Source: JBEKCP01 sp049509515
Lineage (GTDB): Bacteria > Planctomycetota > Planctomycetia > Pirellulales > Thermoguttaceae
Assembly: GCA_049509515.1 (NCBI GenBank)
Contig: JBEKZV010000020.1
Span: 22,748 to 86,747 of the forward strand
Reading direction: 5' to 3'
DNA: 64,000 bases
A program made the position numbers and the translations under genes. Positions 16,984 through 27,343 of the stretch are shown in pieces (position 1 is the first letter of the stretch; the number at the start of each line of letters is the position of its first letter). Below the pieces are notes generated by a model. That model worked only from the letters and a program-made list of their open reading frames with translations. It did not search any database and had not been told where the DNA came from.

Positions 16984-19413
16984 TCAGCGGCCGGCGCGGA
17001 GATAGCCCAGCAGGCCGTGGAGCTGGAAGCCGCCGCCGACTCCGATCATGCGGGTGATCGGCTCGTAGGACTCGGCCTTCGCGAATGCGGTGAGGCAGAA
17101 CTCGATTTCCTTGACCAGGCCCTGCAAGGCCGGCTCGATGGCCGTGTAGAACTGGTGGACGCTGGGGGCCAGGGCGGGGTTGTGCTTGATCTGCTCGGCC
17201 TGGGCTAGCGTGAGGTTGAAGTGCTTGGCCACCGCGCGGGTAATGCCGTGGCCGCCGAAGCCGAGTTGGCGGCTCCAGACGCCACCGGTGGCGCTGACTA
17301 CCAAGTTCCCGGCCTCGCCGCCGAGGTCCAGCAGGGCGACCGGCCCCGGCGGGCTGGGCGGTGGGGCCGCGGCTGCCGGCTTCTCCGGTTTCTCGGGCTT
17401 CTCCGGCGAGTCTGTGTCCGGCGGGGGCTCCGGGCCGTGCTCGAACATGAAGAAGTTGTGCAGGGCGAGGCATTCGCTTTGGGCGAAGTCGGGCCGCAGG
17501 CCCGCCCGCTGGGCACTCTCCACCCACTTGTCGACCAGGTCGCGGCGGGCGCCGGCGAACAGGACGCGGACGCTCGTTCGCTCTCCCTCGGCGGCCGGCG
17601 CGGACGGGTCCTCGTCCCCGTCGAGCGCCTGGTGGTCCCACACGAGGTCGGCGAGCCGGAGGGGCACCTGCCGCGGGGCCTCGTGCTGGACCATCGCCAG
17701 GAGCTTCGCCGGATCGGCCGCCGGCAACGTGAAATGCCGCAGGACCGCGAGCCGCCCCGGCAGGCCCAGGCCGACCCGGGCGCCCCTGAGTTTCTGCTCG
17801 GCGACCAGTTGCTGGAGAACCTCTTCGACCAGGGCCGACTGCTCGTCGGCGTCGGCGGCCTGGCCGAGCGACTTGCGATACTCGAGGCGGACGGCGGCGT
17901 CGAGGATCACGGCTTTACGTTTGGCGTCCCAGCAGAGCCGCACGGCCTTCAGGCTGGTGGAGCCGGCGTCGATGCCCCAGGCCGCGGAAACCTGCCGCCT
18001 GAGCAGGGTCCGCGCAACCGCGCCGAGAGTGCTGCGCGGGGGCGCCGGGAGCAAGTCGATCTCGAGGCGGGATTTCCCCAGGCCCTGCAACGCCAATCCG
18101 CAGGCCACGGCGAACTGGCCGGGGCAGGCCGCCAGGGCGGCTCGCGCCTGGGAGGGCACCCGGGGGGTTGCCGGCCCCTGTTTCTCGGAAGCAGAATCGG
18201 GACCGTCCCCTGGTTCGTCGGGCAGGAGGATGCGGTGCAGGGCGGGCGGCCCCTCGATCGGAAAGCCGAAGGGGGTCTCCGGCGGCGCGGCGGCCCAAGG
18301 GACGGGCCGCAGCCGGCCATCCTCCTCCGCGCGGCTCCAGCGCCGTTGGAGCTGTGAAACGAGCTTGGCGGTCTGGGCGTCGTCCGGGGCAAGCTTGCGG
18401 AATCGCTCGGCCAGGGCCACCAGCGGCGGGTCGACCGTCGGGGCGGTGCGGAGATGGCGGCCGAGGCAAGCCAGCTCCGCCACCCGCTCGTAGCAATCCG
18501 CCGTCGCCGCCGTCCGCAGGGCGGTCGGCACCTGCTGGAGGAGTTGCCGGGCGTCTTCGTAGCGGCACTCGGCCAGTTTTTGCTCGGCGGCGCGGCACAG
18601 CCGCTCCTGGAGTCGTTCGGCCAGCCGCCGGGCCGAGGCGTGATCCGGTGACAGCGCCAGCAGGCGATCGAGCTTCGGCAACAGGTCGCCCACGCGGTTG
18701 GTTCCCAGGGCCTCGCGCAGTCCCTGGCCCAGGGCGGCGACCTCCTGTCTTGCGGCCAGCGCCTCCGCCAGAAGGTCGCAGAACTTGGGGTCGCGGAGGG
18801 ATTCCGGAATCTGTTTCAACACGTGGAGGGCACGGTCGTAGTGGTGCTGACCGAGCAGCCGCTGCCCTTCCCGAAAGGCTTCCTCGGCCGCTGCCCGCCG
18901 CCGGTCCCGCTGGACCAGAAGCTGCCTGACGAGCTGTCCGGCGCGGGCCGCGTATCGCGCCACGCGCGGGTGTCGGGCCCGGGACATGGAACCCAGCAGG
19001 GCCATCGCCTCTTCGTAGCGCTCTTCCGCGCGGAGGTTTTCGATGGCGGCCATGTCCGCTTCGAACTGCTCGATGAGCTGCTGCAGCGCGGCGGGCAGGT
19101 TGACCCCGCAGGCGCCGCAGAACTTCTCGCCGGCGGAGCAGAGCTCGTTGCAGTGCGGGCAAGGCTCGTGCAGGCTTGCCCCGCAGCCGGTGCAGAACTT
19201 CCGCAACCCGGCGTTGGGCCTGCCGCACTGGCCGCAAAGGACGGGCTCTGCCGGGCCCGATCCGGCAGGCGGCTCGGACGGCATGCGAGACGCGGTTTCG
19301 GACGACTCGCGGTAGGGCATGTCGACTTGGGAGGTCGTCCTCACGTCCGACTCTTCGGGGTAGGCGTGCCTTGCGGAGGTGTGCAGGGGCATCCCCACGA
19401 GTTCCCTGGTCAC
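16984..19413 (-). CDS. Zinc-ribbon protein fused to PilM-like domain
   Basis: About 809 residues from the GTG at 19413, which overlaps the TGA of the upstream gene (GTGA). Residues about 45-110 hold zinc-ribbon motifs (CGQCGRPNAG, CTGCGASLHEPCPHC, CGACGV). The next 350 residues are helical repeats. The C-terminal part has the actin-like PilM signature AWGIDAGSTSLKAVRL, then GLPGRLAVLRHFTLPAA and LVSATGGVWSRQLGFGGHGIT-type nucleotide-fold strands. PilM recruits pilus-assembly ATPase complexes, so this may organise a type IV pilus or secretion system. No pilN, pilO or pilQ neighbours were seen. Confidence 0.8.
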   Translation of the reverse strand: MTRELVGMPLHTSARHAYPEESDVRTTSQVDMPYRESSETASRMPSEPPAGSGPAEPVLCGQCGRPNAGLRKFCTGCGASLHEPCPHCNELCSAGEKFCGACGVNLPAALQQLIEQFEADMAAIENLRAEERYEEAMALLGSMSRARHPRVARYAARAGQLVRQLLVQRDRRRAAAEEAFREGQRLLGQHHYDRALHVLKQIPESLRDPKFCDLLAEALAARQEVAALGQGLREALGTNRVGDLLPKLDRLLALSPDHASARRLAERLQERLCRAAEQKLAECRYEDARQLLQQVPTALRTAATADCYERVAELACLGRHLRTAPTVDPPLVALAERFRKLAPDDAQTAKLVSQLQRRWSRAEEDGRLRPVPWAAAPPETPFGFPIEGPPALHRILLPDEPGDGPDSASEKQGPATPRVPSQARAALAACPGQFAVACGLALQGLGKSRLEIDLLPAPPRSTLGAVARTLLRRQVSAAWGIDAGSTSLKAVRLCWDAKRKAVILDAAVRLEYRKSLGQAADADEQSALVEEVLQQLVAEQKLRGARVGLGLPGRLAVLRHFTLPAADPAKLLAMVQHEAPRQVPLRLADLVWDHQALDGDEDPSAPAAEGERTSVRVLFAGARRDLVDKWVESAQRAGLRPDFAQSECLALHNFFMFEHGPEPPPDTDSPEKPEKPEKPAAAAPPPSPPGPVALLDLGGEAGNLVVSATGGVWSRQLGFGGHGITRAVAKHFNLTLAQAEQIKHNPALAPSVHQFYTAIEPALQGLVKEIEFCLTAFAKAESYEPITRMIGVGGGFQLHGLLGYLRAGR

Positions 19414-21557
19414 GGTTGGCCGCTCCCGGCCAGCGCCTCGGAGCGGAAGGCCGGGTCCCTGGCTTCGATCCACAGGATCTCGACAACGAGGTCCAGTTCT
19501 TCGTCGGCCAGGGCCAGTGCGCTGGGGGCCGCCCGGGTGACAACGACGTCGATCGACCGCTTGCGGTCCGCCCGCGTCCCGCTGCCGCAGTAGTCCAGCC
19601 ACGCGCCGCTCTGCGTGGCCCGCTCGTCGGACGACTCCCATTGGCGGCGATAGTAGGCGAGAATCCGCTCGGGCCGGCTCTTTTCCTCGATGCGGACGTA
19701 GTACAGGTCCAGCGGATCGCGGGCCGCGGCGGGTATTTTCTCGGCCAGCCTTCCCGGCCAATCGCAATGATAGACCACGCGGGGGCGGGCGCCGGGGTGC
19801 AGGGCCAGGGGCGGCTCGGGCCGAGCGGCAGCCGATGCGGCCGCGCCCGCCGCCTGCGCGCCCAGCGCCGTCCGGTGCAGGCGGGCGCACCAGGTCCGCA
19901 CCAGAAGCTCCGACCGCTCGATCCACCATTGCTCCACAAGCTCTCTTGCGCGTTTGACGCCGGCGGTCGCCTGGGCGGATTTTGCAGCCGGGGTGGATTT
20001 CGACGCGGCGGATTTCCCGCCGTGCTTCGCGGCGTGGTGCACGGGCGGCGGCGGAGAAAGGCCCTTGCGGGGCAGCGCCTTGAGGACCAACAGCAGGCCC
20101 GGGTCGGTGATCGCCACCGACCACGCGCCGACCACGCTTTGCGCGGTGCCCGCGTCGGCGCCGCGGGGCCCTTCATACCAGTGCTTGCTGAGCATGCGGT
20201 ACAAGGCGGAGCGTGCGGCGGGATTGGGGACGGTGGCCGAGAGGGCCAACGTGCCTTGCGCCTGCCCCAGTGCCTCGGCCAGCGACAGGCGGCGATCGAG
20301 GATCTCGGCGAACGCATCGGTCCAGAGGAAGCGGACGGCGTCGACGGGGTCCGGCGGCGGGGCCGCCGTAACGGGGGAGAGGTTGGCCGCCGCGGCCTCG
20401 AAGGTGGCCCAACCCGGCCGCACCGGACCCGTCGCTGCCGCGGCTCCCGCCGGCCCGGCGGCGGCCGGCGCGGTCTGGCTGGCCGGGAGTCCCAGCGCGC
20501 GGCCCAGCGCCTCGGCGCTGGCGGCGGTGAACCGCTGCTCCAGGGCCCCGCGGACCTTCAGATCGATCTCTTCGCTTCCGTACAGGACCGTCTGCGCCGC
20601 CAAGTTTTCCACACGGGCGTCCGTGAGGCAACCGATGAGCTGCTGGCGAACCGAGGGCGGCGTATCGGGACACACCAGGTAGCAAGCCAGCCGCAAGCGG
20701 AGCGATGCGGAGCCGCTTGACTGCATGATTGCCGCGGCCAGCTTCTGCAGCTCCGGGGGTTCCATCGGCCCGCCCGGCGCCCGAATCTCTGCGGGCACCG
20801 TCAGGGCCGCAAACAGCAGTTCCTCGGTGTCACGGTTTCCGCGGGCGGCCAGCGCCCTGAGCGCGGCGGCGGTCGCCGCCCGGTCGTCCGGCGTGGGCAG
20901 TTTGCCGTTGACGATGGCGCGCAAGGCTGCCGTGGCGGCCTCGGTTCCGTTGGCCGCCAGGGCGGCGACCACGGCCTCGGCGAGGAGCTTGGCCGGCGGG
21001 ACGAGCGACCCGTGGTCCCGTCCCAGCGGTCCCGGAGCTTCGAGAAGCGAAGTCACAAAGGCCACGGCGGCCGGATTGCCCTTGGATCGTTGGCCGAGAT
21101 CGGTGATTGCACCGGGCAAGCGCGGATCGCCTTCCGCTCGCGCCGCCAGGAAGTCGTCCTTCTTCCAGTCGGCGAAGTTGGTGGGTCGGACGGGCTTGGG
21201 AGGCGGCGCCCGGAACTTGGGCGCCGGCGGGGTGGCCGCCAGCGAAGGCGGCGGCTTCGCGACCGGCTTCGCGGCGACCTGCCTTTGGGCCGCCCGATCT
21301 TGTGCCTCTTTTTCCCGCGCCAGGTTTGCGGCGTCCGCCCCATCGATGCCTTGCGCGGCGCAATACTTCTGCCACTCGGCATCCGACATTCCAAAATGCG
21401 CCGCCCCGCTGCCTATCCGGCCGGCGCTGCACCCCCGCACGACGAGGCCGCCCAGCATGAGCAGAACAACCGCCACGACGGCGACCGACCACATGCCGAA
21501 TCGTTGGTACTGTCGGAGCGCCCAGTTGGCGACGAGATTGGCAATCGTCTCCAGCAT
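19410..21557 (-). CDS. Membrane-anchored unknown protein upstream of PilM
   Basis: 715 residues. One membrane helix near the N-terminus (residues about 20-40, WSVAVVAVVLLMLGGLVV) is followed by a long Ala/Pro-rich linker and helical segments. The C-terminal domain is compact, rich in aromatic residues, and includes LDLYYVRIEEKSRPERILAYYRRQWE. The gene is coupled by a 4-base overlap with the PilM gene and so probably acts with it, perhaps as a membrane component of the same machine. No family is recognised. Confidence 0.7.
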   Translation of the reverse strand: MLETIANLVANWALRQYQRFGMWSVAVVAVVLLMLGGLVVRGCSAGRIGSGAAHFGMSDAEWQKYCAAQGIDGADAANLAREKEAQDRAAQRQVAAKPVAKPPPSLAATPPAPKFRAPPPKPVRPTNFADWKKDDFLAARAEGDPRLPGAITDLGQRSKGNPAAVAFVTSLLEAPGPLGRDHGSLVPPAKLLAEAVVAALAANGTEAATAALRAIVNGKLPTPDDRAATAAALRALAARGNRDTEELLFAALTVPAEIRAPGGPMEPPELQKLAAAIMQSSGSASLRLRLACYLVCPDTPPSVRQQLIGCLTDARVENLAAQTVLYGSEEIDLKVRGALEQRFTAASAEALGRALGLPASQTAPAAAGPAGAAAATGPVRPGWATFEAAAANLSPVTAAPPPDPVDAVRFLWTDAFAEILDRRLSLAEALGQAQGTLALSATVPNPAARSALYRMLSKHWYEGPRGADAGTAQSVVGAWSVAITDPGLLLVLKALPRKGLSPPPPVHHAAKHGGKSAASKSTPAAKSAQATAGVKRARELVEQWWIERSELLVRTWCARLHRTALGAQAAGAAASAAARPEPPLALHPGARPRVVYHCDWPGRLAEKIPAAARDPLDLYYVRIEEKSRPERILAYYRRQWESSDERATQSGAWLDYCGSGTRADRKRSIDVVVTRAAPSALALADEELDLVVEILWIEARDPAFRSEALAGSGQP

Positions 21558-21727
21558 CCGACTGGCCCTGTGGAGCGAAATAGGGACCGATAGCAATTCA
21601 GGATAGGTATTCTACGGTTGGTCCATGAGCGATTAGTTAGGTCCGCGTTAGCAATCTACGGCCACATGACCTTGCACGATCCTGGGAGGGCCGACCGTGT
21701 GGCGCGCTCCAAATCGTGCGAAGTCGC

Positions 21728-23542
21728 TCAGTGCCGCCCCCGGGCACGACGCCATTGCAGGCACCGCTCGAAGTTCTCCTGCGCGGAAGCCAGAGTCGGG
21801 TCGATGGCCAGGGCCCGCTCGAAGTACGGCATGGCAACATCGGGGTCGCCCCGAGCGAGAATCCAGCCGAGGTTGTTAAAGGCCTCCGCACAGGTGGGAT
21901 CCAGCTTCAGGGCCCTCCGGTAACAAGCCATGGCGGCGTCGGGGGACGTCCGCAGCAGCGCGTTGCCCAGGTTCACCTGGGCGGCGGACAGGCCCGGGTC
22001 CAATTCCACGCTGGACTGCAAGTGTTGCATGGCCTCGGGCTGATCGCCGGCGCTGAGCAGGGCGCTTCCCAGATTGCAATGCAGGGCGGCCAGGGTCTTG
22101 AGGTCGCGAGGGTCCCGCGGAGGCGGGCTCCGCTCCAGCGCGAGGCGCCCGTACCTTGCCGACTCCGCGTAGTTCCGCATATCCAGGTAGCGGCGGGCGA
22201 GTTTGTCGTAAGCCTCCCAATTGTGCGGCGCCTGCGCGACGACATCCAGCCACATCCCGAGGTAGCTGTGGTAGGCGGCGTTGCGGGCGCAGGTTGCCGC
22301 ACCGAGGGCAACGGCCAGGGAGGCGACCGCGACGATCCGCGTCACCGCGACGGCGGTTGGCCGGCGACAGCGGCCGGGGACGAGTCCGGTCGCCTCGTGC
22401 CCGCCCAGCGCCGCCGCCACGGCCAGCGCGGCCAGGGGGAGATACATCCGATGCTCGAAAGCGAGCTCATAAACGGGAAAGACGCTGGACGTCGGGGCCA
22501 GGATCAGCCAGAACGATCCCAGCAAGAAACCCAACGGCGGGTACCGGAACACGCACACCAGGCACGCCCCGCCCAACGCCAGGACGGCCGCCAGCGGCGG
22601 CAGGAGTTGGCTGAACGAATCCGCTTCCGGCCACAGGTAGTACAGGCATTGTCCCTGCGGCCAGCAGACGAGCCTCAGGTAGTGCAGCAGGACCGGCGCC
22701 TGGTTCAGTGCGTAGCTGATCGGGGTGTGCGGCGGGGTGGCAAATTCGCCGTAGCGATAGGCCTGGCTCCACACGACCGCGGCCAGGACGAGCTAGGTCG
22801 AGGCCAGCGCCGCATGGTATTTCCAGCGCCTGCCCGCTATCTCCTTCCACGAGCCGGCCACGAAGACCCGGTCGTACCAGAGCACCACGAGCGGCGCGGT
22901 AACCATGGCCTCCTTCGAGGCCATCCCCAACGCGCAAGCGGCGATCGACCCCCACAGCCACCGCCGCCCGCCGGCCGCCCGGGCGCCGCGCACGAAGCAG
23001 TACAGGGTCAGCGCGTAGAGCATCCCCATCAGCGACTCCAGCCGCTGGTAGACGTACGTCACGGCCTGTGTTTGCAGGGGGTGTACAGTCCAGAGAATTA
23101 CCGCCGCAAGGGCGATCCCGGTTGCACTCCGGGCATAGCGCGAAGCCAGGCGGCCTTCCGAGAGCGTGCGGCGGACGATGCCGAACAACAGCAGCGCACA
23201 AGCCAGGTGCACCGCCAGGTTGACCAAGTGGTATCCCCAGACGCGGTTGCCGTCGAGGGCGTAATTCAGGGCGAACGTGTAGTACGGAATCGGGCGGCGC
23301 GGCAGCCCGGGCCCGCCGAGCATGGGAACGTCCGGCGGCCAAAGCCGGCGGATGGCGGGGTTCTTCTCGATCTCATAGACGTCGTCGAGTACGAAAACCC
23401 CGCGGAAACTGTTGGCGTAGGCTGCCGCGCCGGCCGCCACGATCAGCCCGATCGCCAGCAGCCCTGCCCGGGGGAGATCGACGGATCCTGGCGACAAGGC
23501 CGCCCCCGGGCGGCTCAACGGTGGTGCGCGATGTCGGCTCAT
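21728..23542 (-). pseudogene. TMTC-like glycosyltransferase/TPR protein, interrupted by one in-frame TAG
   Basis: Two same-frame reading frames (23542-22793 and 22790-21728) make one protein of about 604 residues, divided only by a TAG at 22795-22793 (codon 250). The N-terminal part has the acidic motif FVLDDVYEIEKNP and several membrane helices, as in GT-C O-mannosyltransferase-like TMTC proteins. The C-terminal part has TPR repeats (LAALHCNLGSALLSAGDQPEAMQHL, AEAFNNLGWILARGDPDVAMPYF). The residue lost is probably Trp (TGG to TAG). It may be a pseudogene, a recent mutation, or a sequencing error. Confidence 0.8.
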
Positions 23543-23568
23543 GCTCGTTCAGCGGCAAAACACGAGCC

Positions 23569-23591
23569 GGCGCCGGAGATGCCCCGGCGCC
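23569..23591 (-). terminator. GC hairpin downstream of DUF1559 gene 1
   Basis: GGCGCCGG (23569-23576) pairs with CCGGCGCC (23584-23591) across a 7-base loop. The same arrangement follows DUF1559 gene 2, where the stem is longer. The flanking sequences are also alike, so these are duplicated 3' regions. There is no clear T-tract. Confidence 0.45.
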
Positions 23592-23671
23592 CGCTCCGCA
23601 GCTTCCCGCACGGCACTCGGCCCTTGTCGCTCATCAAGCGACTTCGGGACAACATGGCCGGTGGGCGGCCG

Positions 23672-24946
23672 TTACTGGAACTGGTCCAGCTTGGTCCCGT
23701 CCGGGATGTCCTTGCCTTCCGCGCGGGTGACCAGGTACCGCATCGTCACGGCGTCGAGGCTGTCGGCGAGGAAGTGTACGCTGCCGTCCACGAAGACGGC
23801 GTTGCAGCCGCCGCCGTGGAACGAGAACGGCTCGTCGTTCAGGCCGATGTTGCTGGAGGTCCACAACAGGACCTGACCGGCCGCGTCCGTGCTGCCGGGG
23901 CCGCCGATCGGGTAGGCGTTCTGGTTGACGACCTTGCCGGCATACCGGCCATACGCGGTGCTGCCGTCCAGCGTCGGGCCGGAGATGCCGCTGCCGCCCG
24001 CGTCCGGATCCGCCCAGCGCCACGGGCAGGTTGCCACAGCGGCCGAGACGGCGTTGGGGTTGTTGACGACCGATGCTATTGCGTCGGCGAGGGAGAAACA
24101 GGCCGAGGCGCCGGCCTGGCCGGTGGAATTGTTGGTGTCGGCATAGCGTCCGAAGGTTCCACCGTAAGGAGCGCCGAGCCTGCTGGCTGCATCGGGCGAG
24201 ATGCGGCCGGCGTCTTCGATCACGCCAATCGTGTTGCTCGTGCCGTCGATGATGGCCGAGATCGGGACGCTGGTGGGCACCTTGCCCGGCGCGGCGCCCG
24301 CCCCGCTCTGCCGGTTGCCCGCCGTGCCGTCGGCCACGGTCAGGGCGCCGTCCGCCCGGTAGTTGGCCGAGTCGCGGCAACCGGTGGGAACGCTGCTGTT
24401 CGGGTTGCTGCCATCCGAAATGTCCGTGTAGACGGTGGCAAAGTAGTCCAGTCCGCCCCAAGCCGGACCGACCCTGTTCTTCCCGGCCATGCCCCACGCG
24501 GGGTCGGCCTGCGCGTCGGAAATGCCGGCGGCGTCCTTGTACGATAAGAACGGGTTCGAGGGGCAAACGTAGGTTTCGATCCAGGTGCTGGAGGCCGCCA
24601 CGTTCTGGGCCGTCTCGCGATACCCGTGCGACAGGTCCATCATGTTGTACACGTCGTCCTTCTCGACGTACGGCAAGAGGTACGTGAACAGGCTGTGCAT
24701 GGAGAACTTCGTCAAGCCGCTGCCCGGGGCGGTGAACGTGCTGCCTTCGCCGCCGGTGGGCAGGGCCTTGTGGGCCTGCTCGAAGTTCAGGATGGCCAAG
24801 CCGATCTGCCGCATGTTGTTGGTACACACGGTCTTGCGGCCGGCCTCGCGGGCCCGTTGCACGGCCGGCAACAATAGGCTTGCCAGCACGCCGATGATAG
24901 CCACCACCACCAGCAATTCAACCAAGGTGAAACCATTCCGTTTCAT
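23672..24946 (-). CDS. DUF1559 protein with prepilin-type N-terminus, copy 1
   Basis: 424 residues from the ATG at 24946, after a strong AGGGAATC leader. The N-terminus MKRNGFTLVELLVVVAIIGVLASLLLP is a type IV prepilin/pseudopilin signal, cleaved before Phe by a prepilin peptidase. The C-terminus has the H-X9-DG signature (FHGGGCNAVFVDGSVH). DUF1559 proteins are abundant in Planctomycetes and are presumed to be surface pseudopilin-like. The copy at 27449-28741 is closely similar along its length, so the two are recent paralogues. Confidence 0.92.
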   Translation of the reverse strand: MKRNGFTLVELLVVVAIIGVLASLLLPAVQRAREAGRKTVCTNNMRQIGLAILNFEQAHKALPTGGEGSTFTAPGSGLTKFSMHSLFTYLLPYVEKDDVYNMMDLSHGYRETAQNVAASSTWIETYVCPSNPFLSYKDAAGISDAQADPAWGMAGKNRVGPAWGGLDYFATVYTDISDGSNPNSSVPTGCRDSANYRADGALTVADGTAGNRQSGAGAAPGKVPTSVPISAIIDGTSNTIGVIEDAGRISPDAASRLGAPYGGTFGRYADTNNSTGQAGASACFSLADAIASVVNNPNAVSAAVATCPWRWADPDAGGSGISGPTLDGSTAYGRYAGKVVNQNAYPIGGPGSTDAAGQVLLWTSSNIGLNDEPFSFHGGGCNAVFVDGSVHFLADSLDAVTMRYLVTRAEGKDIPDGTKLDQFQ

Positions 24947-25004
24947 CACTGGATTCCCTATTGCTGTGGAGTCAGAGTCACAAGACGACGGTTCCAGTGA
25001 AACC

Positions 25005-27137
25005 CTAACCCGCGAAGCTCCGCCGCCAAGCCCAGCCGAGCAGCCCGAGGGCTCCGCCGACCAACAGGGCCAACGTTCCGGGCTCCGGCACCGCCTGAAC
25101 CGGGGTGCCCGCCTGCGGGTCGTCCGGCGCCTGCGAGTCGAGCGGGCCCGCCGGCCCCCCGCCCAAGAGCAGCCCAAGCTCCCTGTACAACGGGTTGCCC
25201 AGCACGAGCGAGCCGCCCGCGCCGATTTCGAGCAGCGACGCCTTCGGGATCGCCCCGGCGTTCTCGGCCAGCAACAGCCCGTTGACGACCGACGTGCCGC
25301 CGCTGTAGGTGTTGCTGGCGGTCAGCGTGAGCGTGCCGCCGGACTGGATCAGCCCGCCGACGCCGCTGATCGTGTTGGCCACGGTTGTGCTGCCGCTGCA
25401 GTTGAAGGACAAGAAGCCGGTGCCGGTGGCGTTGCCGTTGACGCTGTTGACCAGGGCGACCGGCCCGGTCCCGAGCCCGCTGTTGTTGCCGAGCACCAGC
25501 GTGCCGTTGGCGATGCTCAGGCTCCCGCTACCGGCGATGGGGCTGCTGCCGAAGGTGACGGTCTGGCCTTGCAAGTCGAAGCCCGCGGTGCCGGCAACCA
25601 GCGTGAGTCCGTTAGTCTGGGCGGTCAGGTCCGTGGTGTTGCTAGTGCCGTTATCATGGCCCCAGATGAGCCAGGCGGTGCCGCCGGTCGGATTCACCTC
25701 GACCGCCCCACTGCCCAGGCCGGCCGCATTGAAATCGATCGAGCCGCCCAGCAGGGTGGTGCCGCCGCCGTAGGTGTTGCCGTTGCCGCCGCGGAGGACC
25801 AAGGTGCCGGTTCCCTGGACGATCAGCCCGCCTGCGCCGGAGAGCCCGCCCGAAAGGGCAACCGCATAGCCGTTGGTGTCAACCGTGGCGTTGCCTCCGC
25901 TGCCGGTCAAGGTCATTGACAGCGCGGTTGAGAGCGGGGCGCTTGCACGGAGCACGCCTCCGCCGAAGTTGAAAGCGGCGTTGCCGGCCCCTTGGACGAT
26001 CTGAGACACGGACAGCGTGCCGCCGGTGAGGTAGTAGGTGCCGTTGCTGCCGGAGCTGTTGGCGAGAATGAGACTGCCGTTGACGCTGTTGGTCCCCCCC
26101 GATTGCGTGAACGTGCCGCTTCCGGAGTTGGCGATGTACTCGTTGACGGCCGACAATGAGCCGGTCTCGCTCAGGGTGTAAGTTCCATTGCCGCTGGAGT
26201 TGTACCCGAGATAAAGATCATTCAAGATGGCGTTCGTGCCACCGGACTGCGTGAAGTTGCCCGTGCCGGAGTAGCCCACGTAACCGCAGGATGCGGACAA
26301 CGAGCCGCCCCCGTTCAGGGTGTAAGACCCGTTCCCGCTGGAGTATCTCCCGAGGTAGAGGTTGCCGGTAACGGCGGTGCTGCCGGCAGACTGTGTGAAG
26401 ACCCCGGTGGCGTAGTAGCCCACGTACTCGTCACCGGTAACCGACAGCAACCCCGGCCCGTTCAAGGTGTAAGTTCCGCTGCCGACGGAATCGTACGCGA
26501 GGAAGAGGTCGGAAACGGTGTTCGTCCCACCGGACTGTGTGAAGTTGCCGGTGCCGCCGGCCGTGCTAAGGATCTCGTAGCTTGCGGACAACTGGCTGTT
26601 GCCGCTGAGAATATAGCTCCCGCTGCCGCCATAACCGAGGTTGAAGCTGCTCCCGACGCTGTTGATTCCGCTCGACTGCGTAAAGTTCCCCGTGCCGGAA
26701 TAGCCCACGTACTCGATGGAAGCAGACAACTGGCCGGTTCCAATAACGCTGTAGGCCCCGGTGCTGCCGGCATCGTACCCGAGATACAGAGCGTTGGTAA
26801 TGAAGTTGGTTCCGCCATTCATTTGGACGGTCCCGCTCCCCGCGGTGCTGCCAAGGGAAAGGGTGTTGCAGACATCCCCGGGAGAACTGACGGTCACGGT
26901 TCCGCCGTTGACGATCCAGGCATCGTCGTTGGAGGTCGGCGGGCTCCCGCCCGACCAACTGCCCGGCAGCGACCAGTCGCTCGAGGAGACCGCCGTCCAA
27001 GAGCACGTTGCGGCCTGCGCGGGGCCGGAGCCGCCGGTCAGAATCGCCGTGAGCCCCAGCGCGGCGAAAAGCAGCGGCCATCGCCGCTCCCGCCGCTCTT
27101 GAAAAACAAGACGGCAACAAGCACCGCGAGCGTCCAT
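25005..27137 (-). CDS. PEP-CTERM protein with autotransporter-type beta-strand repeats
   Basis: 710 residues. The start at 27137 follows GGAGGCCAAGCG. A signal peptide is followed by a T/S/G/N-rich region with repeats of about 40-50 residues of the form GNFTQSGGTN, then LYLGYNSSGNGTYTLS, and then several PATR-like strands (GGTLVLGNNSGLG). The C-terminus has VPEPGTLALLVGGALGLLGWAWRR, a PEP-CTERM signal for exosortase-dependent sorting. It lies between the two similar DUF1559 genes. It is probably a long fibrous surface adhesin or matrix protein. Confidence 0.9.
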   Translation of the reverse strand: MDARGACCRLVFQERRERRWPLLFAALGLTAILTGGSGPAQAATCSWTAVSSSDWSLPGSWSGGSPPTSNDDAWIVNGGTVTVSSPGDVCNTLSLGSTAGSGTVQMNGGTNFITNALYLGYDAGSTGAYSVIGTGQLSASIEYVGYSGTGNFTQSSGINSVGSSFNLGYGGSGSYILSGNSQLSASYEILSTAGGTGNFTQSGGTNTVSDLFLAYDSVGSGTYTLNGPGLLSVTGDEYVGYYATGVFTQSAGSTAVTGNLYLGRYSSGNGSYTLNGGGSLSASCGYVGYSGTGNFTQSGGTNAILNDLYLGYNSSGNGTYTLSETGSLSAVNEYIANSGSGTFTQSGGTNSVNGSLILANSSGSNGTYYLTGGTLSVSQIVQGAGNAAFNFGGGVLRASAPLSTALSMTLTGSGGNATVDTNGYAVALSGGLSGAGGLIVQGTGTLVLRGGNGNTYGGGTTLLGGSIDFNAAGLGSGAVEVNPTGGTAWLIWGHDNGTSNTTDLTAQTNGLTLVAGTAGFDLQGQTVTFGSSPIAGSGSLSIANGTLVLGNNSGLGTGPVALVNSVNGNATGTGFLSFNCSGSTTVANTISGVGGLIQSGGTLTLTASNTYSGGTSVVNGLLLAENAGAIPKASLLEIGAGGSLVLGNPLYRELGLLLGGGPAGPLDSQAPDDPQAGTPVQAVPEPGTLALLVGGALGLLGWAWRRSFAG

Positions 27138-27343
27138 AACGCTTGGCCTCCGCGAGAATTCCGCCGTATCCCGCCTTGTTCTCGCTCGTCCCCGAGGCTG
27201 AACCATCCCGTCCGGTGTCAGACGTCTGCTCAGCCAAGCGATAGCAAAGCTGCTGTTGGTACAACGAATCGACTCTATCCTTTTCGCCGAACGCACCCTG
27301 TAGGGACGTTTTCAGTTGGCGCCGGGCAGACGTGGAAAGAGGG

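Noticed and set aside
22793..22795. Recoded TAG (pyrrolysine) in the TMTC-like gene
   Set aside because: No pyrrolysine machinery is seen and the site is not a known Pyl position. A point mutation or error is simpler.
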